A stretch of 6,923 nt of DNA from contig JAFKLV010000093.1 of the NCBI GenBank assembly GCA_017304125.1, positions 1 to 6,923 on the forward strand, in the 5' to 3' direction. The notes below the pieces were generated by a model. That model was not told the origin of the DNA. It ran no database searches and saw nothing but the letters and a program-made list of their open reading frames with translations. Position numbers and translations under genes: made by a program. Below are positions 6,256-6,923 of this stretch, one piece after another (position 1 is the stretch's first letter; the number at the start of each line of letters is the position of its first letter). The DNA comes from Sphingomonadales bacterium (GTDB lineage Bacteria; Pseudomonadota; Alphaproteobacteria; Sphingomonadales; Sphingomonadaceae).

Positions 6256-6915
6256 ATGATGCCCGTATTGCGCCAGGTGCCGCGCGGCGACACGACCGAC
6301 AAGACCGTCTTGGCTTATTACGACCGCCTGTTCGGCGATCGCGATCCGGTGGCCGAACCCGGCACCGCGACCGGCACGCCGGGCGATTGGTGGACGGTGT
6401 TCGCGCTGTCGCCCGATATCTTCAAACATGCCGTCGACGGCTTTGCGGTCTATCGCAACCCGGCGCGCACGATCGATCCGGTGCTGCGCGAGCTCGGCCA
6501 GACCCGCGCGGGCTGGGTCAAGGGCAGCCAGTTCGTCTTCTCGCAGCATTGCAAGTCATTGCGCGGGCTGGGGGTGAGCGAAGAGAAGATCGCCGCAGTG
6601 TCGCACTGGGCCGTCGCCGATTGTTATAATGAGCAGGAACGCACGGTGCTCGCTTATGCCGACTGCCTGTCGCAGGCCGGCGGACGCGTGCCGAACGAGG
6701 TGTTCGACAAGCTCAGGACCTTCTGGAACGACGAGCAGATCCTCGAATTCACTTATATTACCTGTCTTTACGACATGCATGCGGTGATGACCCGCGCATT
6801 GCAGCTGGAATATGACAATCGCGAAGAGCCGATCGTCGAAATCGCCGCCCCCGAAGGTTTCGAGGCAGCGGACTTCCTCGGCGGCGCGCGGACAGCGCAA
6901 AAATCGTCAACTTGA
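6256..6915 (+). CDS. Carboxymuconolactone decarboxylase (CMD/AhpD-like) family protein, no CxxC
   Basis: A 219-residue protein with a CMD-type core. The family hallmark CxxCxxxH appears as S91-Q-F-V94-F-S-Q-H98, so both AhpD-type cysteines are replaced while the His is kept; GLGVSEEKI follows as expected. A later block, ERTVLAYADCLSQAGGRVPNEVF to LEFTYITCLYDMHAVMTRAL, is the matching C-terminal helical part. About 65 N-terminal residues (DWWTVFALSPDIFKHAVDGF) lie before the core. Without the CxxC pair an alkylhydroperoxidase activity is unlikely; decarboxylation, lactone handling or another role is open. The start is set by AAGGAG (6246-6251); it is 4 nt from the ATG at 6256 and 7 nt from a second in-frame ATG at 6259, so either may be used. 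A TTG at 6196 is possible but lacks support. The stop lies inside the inverted repeat at 6903-6923. The gap 6182-6255 shows no other feature. Confidence 0.88.
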   Translation: MMPVLRQVPRGDTTDKTVLAYYDRLFGDRDPVAEPGTATGTPGDWWTVFALSPDIFKHAVDGFAVYRNPARTIDPVLRELGQTRAGWVKGSQFVFSQHCKSLRGLGVSEEKIAAVSHWAVADCYNEQERTVLAYADCLSQAGGRVPNEVFDKLRTFWNDEQILEFTYITCLYDMHAVMTRALQLEYDNREEPIVEIAAPEGFEAADFLGGARTAQKSST

Positions 6916-6923
6916 TTGACGAT
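6903..6923. repeat. Perfect inverted repeat at the window edge
   Basis: ATCGTCAA (6903-6910) is exactly repeated in inverse as TTGACGAT (6916-6923) around the 5-nt spacer CTTGA, which contains the TGA stop of the CMD-like gene. It could be the base of a terminator hairpin or an operator for a gene beyond the window. The sequence ends here, so neither a following T run nor a next promoter can be seen. Confidence 0.5.

Noticed and set aside
1..6923. CRISPR arrays, tRNA or rRNA genes, insertion sequences and riboswitches
   Set aside because: No regularly spaced direct repeats, cloverleaf-like segments, transposase motifs or long structured leaders were seen; all gene-free gaps are under 200 bp.

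Overview
The window looks like a catabolic locus from a high-GC alphaproteobacterium, most likely a sphingomonad. This is inferred from the strong G/C third-position bias, a TonB-dependent receptor of the sphingomonad type set among small degradative enzymes, and intergenic CCCCTCCC-type palindromes typical of these genomes. No 16S or other taxonomic marker is present, so the genus is not fixed.

Layout, left to right. (1) A rightward operon of three tightly overlapping genes: the 3' end of an enolase-family paralog (1-211), a D-2-hydroxyacid dehydrogenase (211-1125) and an alpha/beta-hydrolase-fold protein (1125-1823). Each junction is a TGATG stop/start overlap. (2) A palindromic pair of REP-like hairpins (1873-1987) in the convergent gap. 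(3) A leftward DUF3237 gene (2494-2000). (4) A divergent promoter region (2495-2600). (5) A rightward TonB-dependent receptor (2601-4820) broken by one in-frame TAA at codon 185. (6) A terminator hairpin (4828-4864) and a second REP-like hairpin (4887-4927) in the next convergent gap. (7) A leftward short-chain dehydrogenase (5709-4933). (8) A second divergent promoter region (5710-5788). (9) A rightward SnoaL/NTF2-like gene (5789-6181) and a carboxymuconolactone-decarboxylase-like gene (6256-6915). (10) A perfect inverted repeat (6903-6923) at the window edge.

How the parts may fit (inference): the receptor would import a scarce or hydrophobic substrate across the outer membrane. The SDR, SnoaL-like, CMD-like, DUF3237, hydroxyacid dehydrogenase and hydrolase-fold proteins are the kind of set that oxidises, isomerises or cleaves a small cyclic or aromatic-derived compound. 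The substrate cannot be named from the sequence. The two divergent promoters share a 13-bp motif placed 29-30 bp upstream of the leftward gene in each case, which suggests common control.

The most unusual points are: the nonsense codon in an otherwise intact receptor; replacement of the alpha/beta-hydrolase nucleophile Ser by Ala; loss of the active-site His in the enolase paralog; and the shared promoter motif. Several proteins here keep a family fold but lack a hallmark residue, so catalytic roles should not be transferred from the family name alone.
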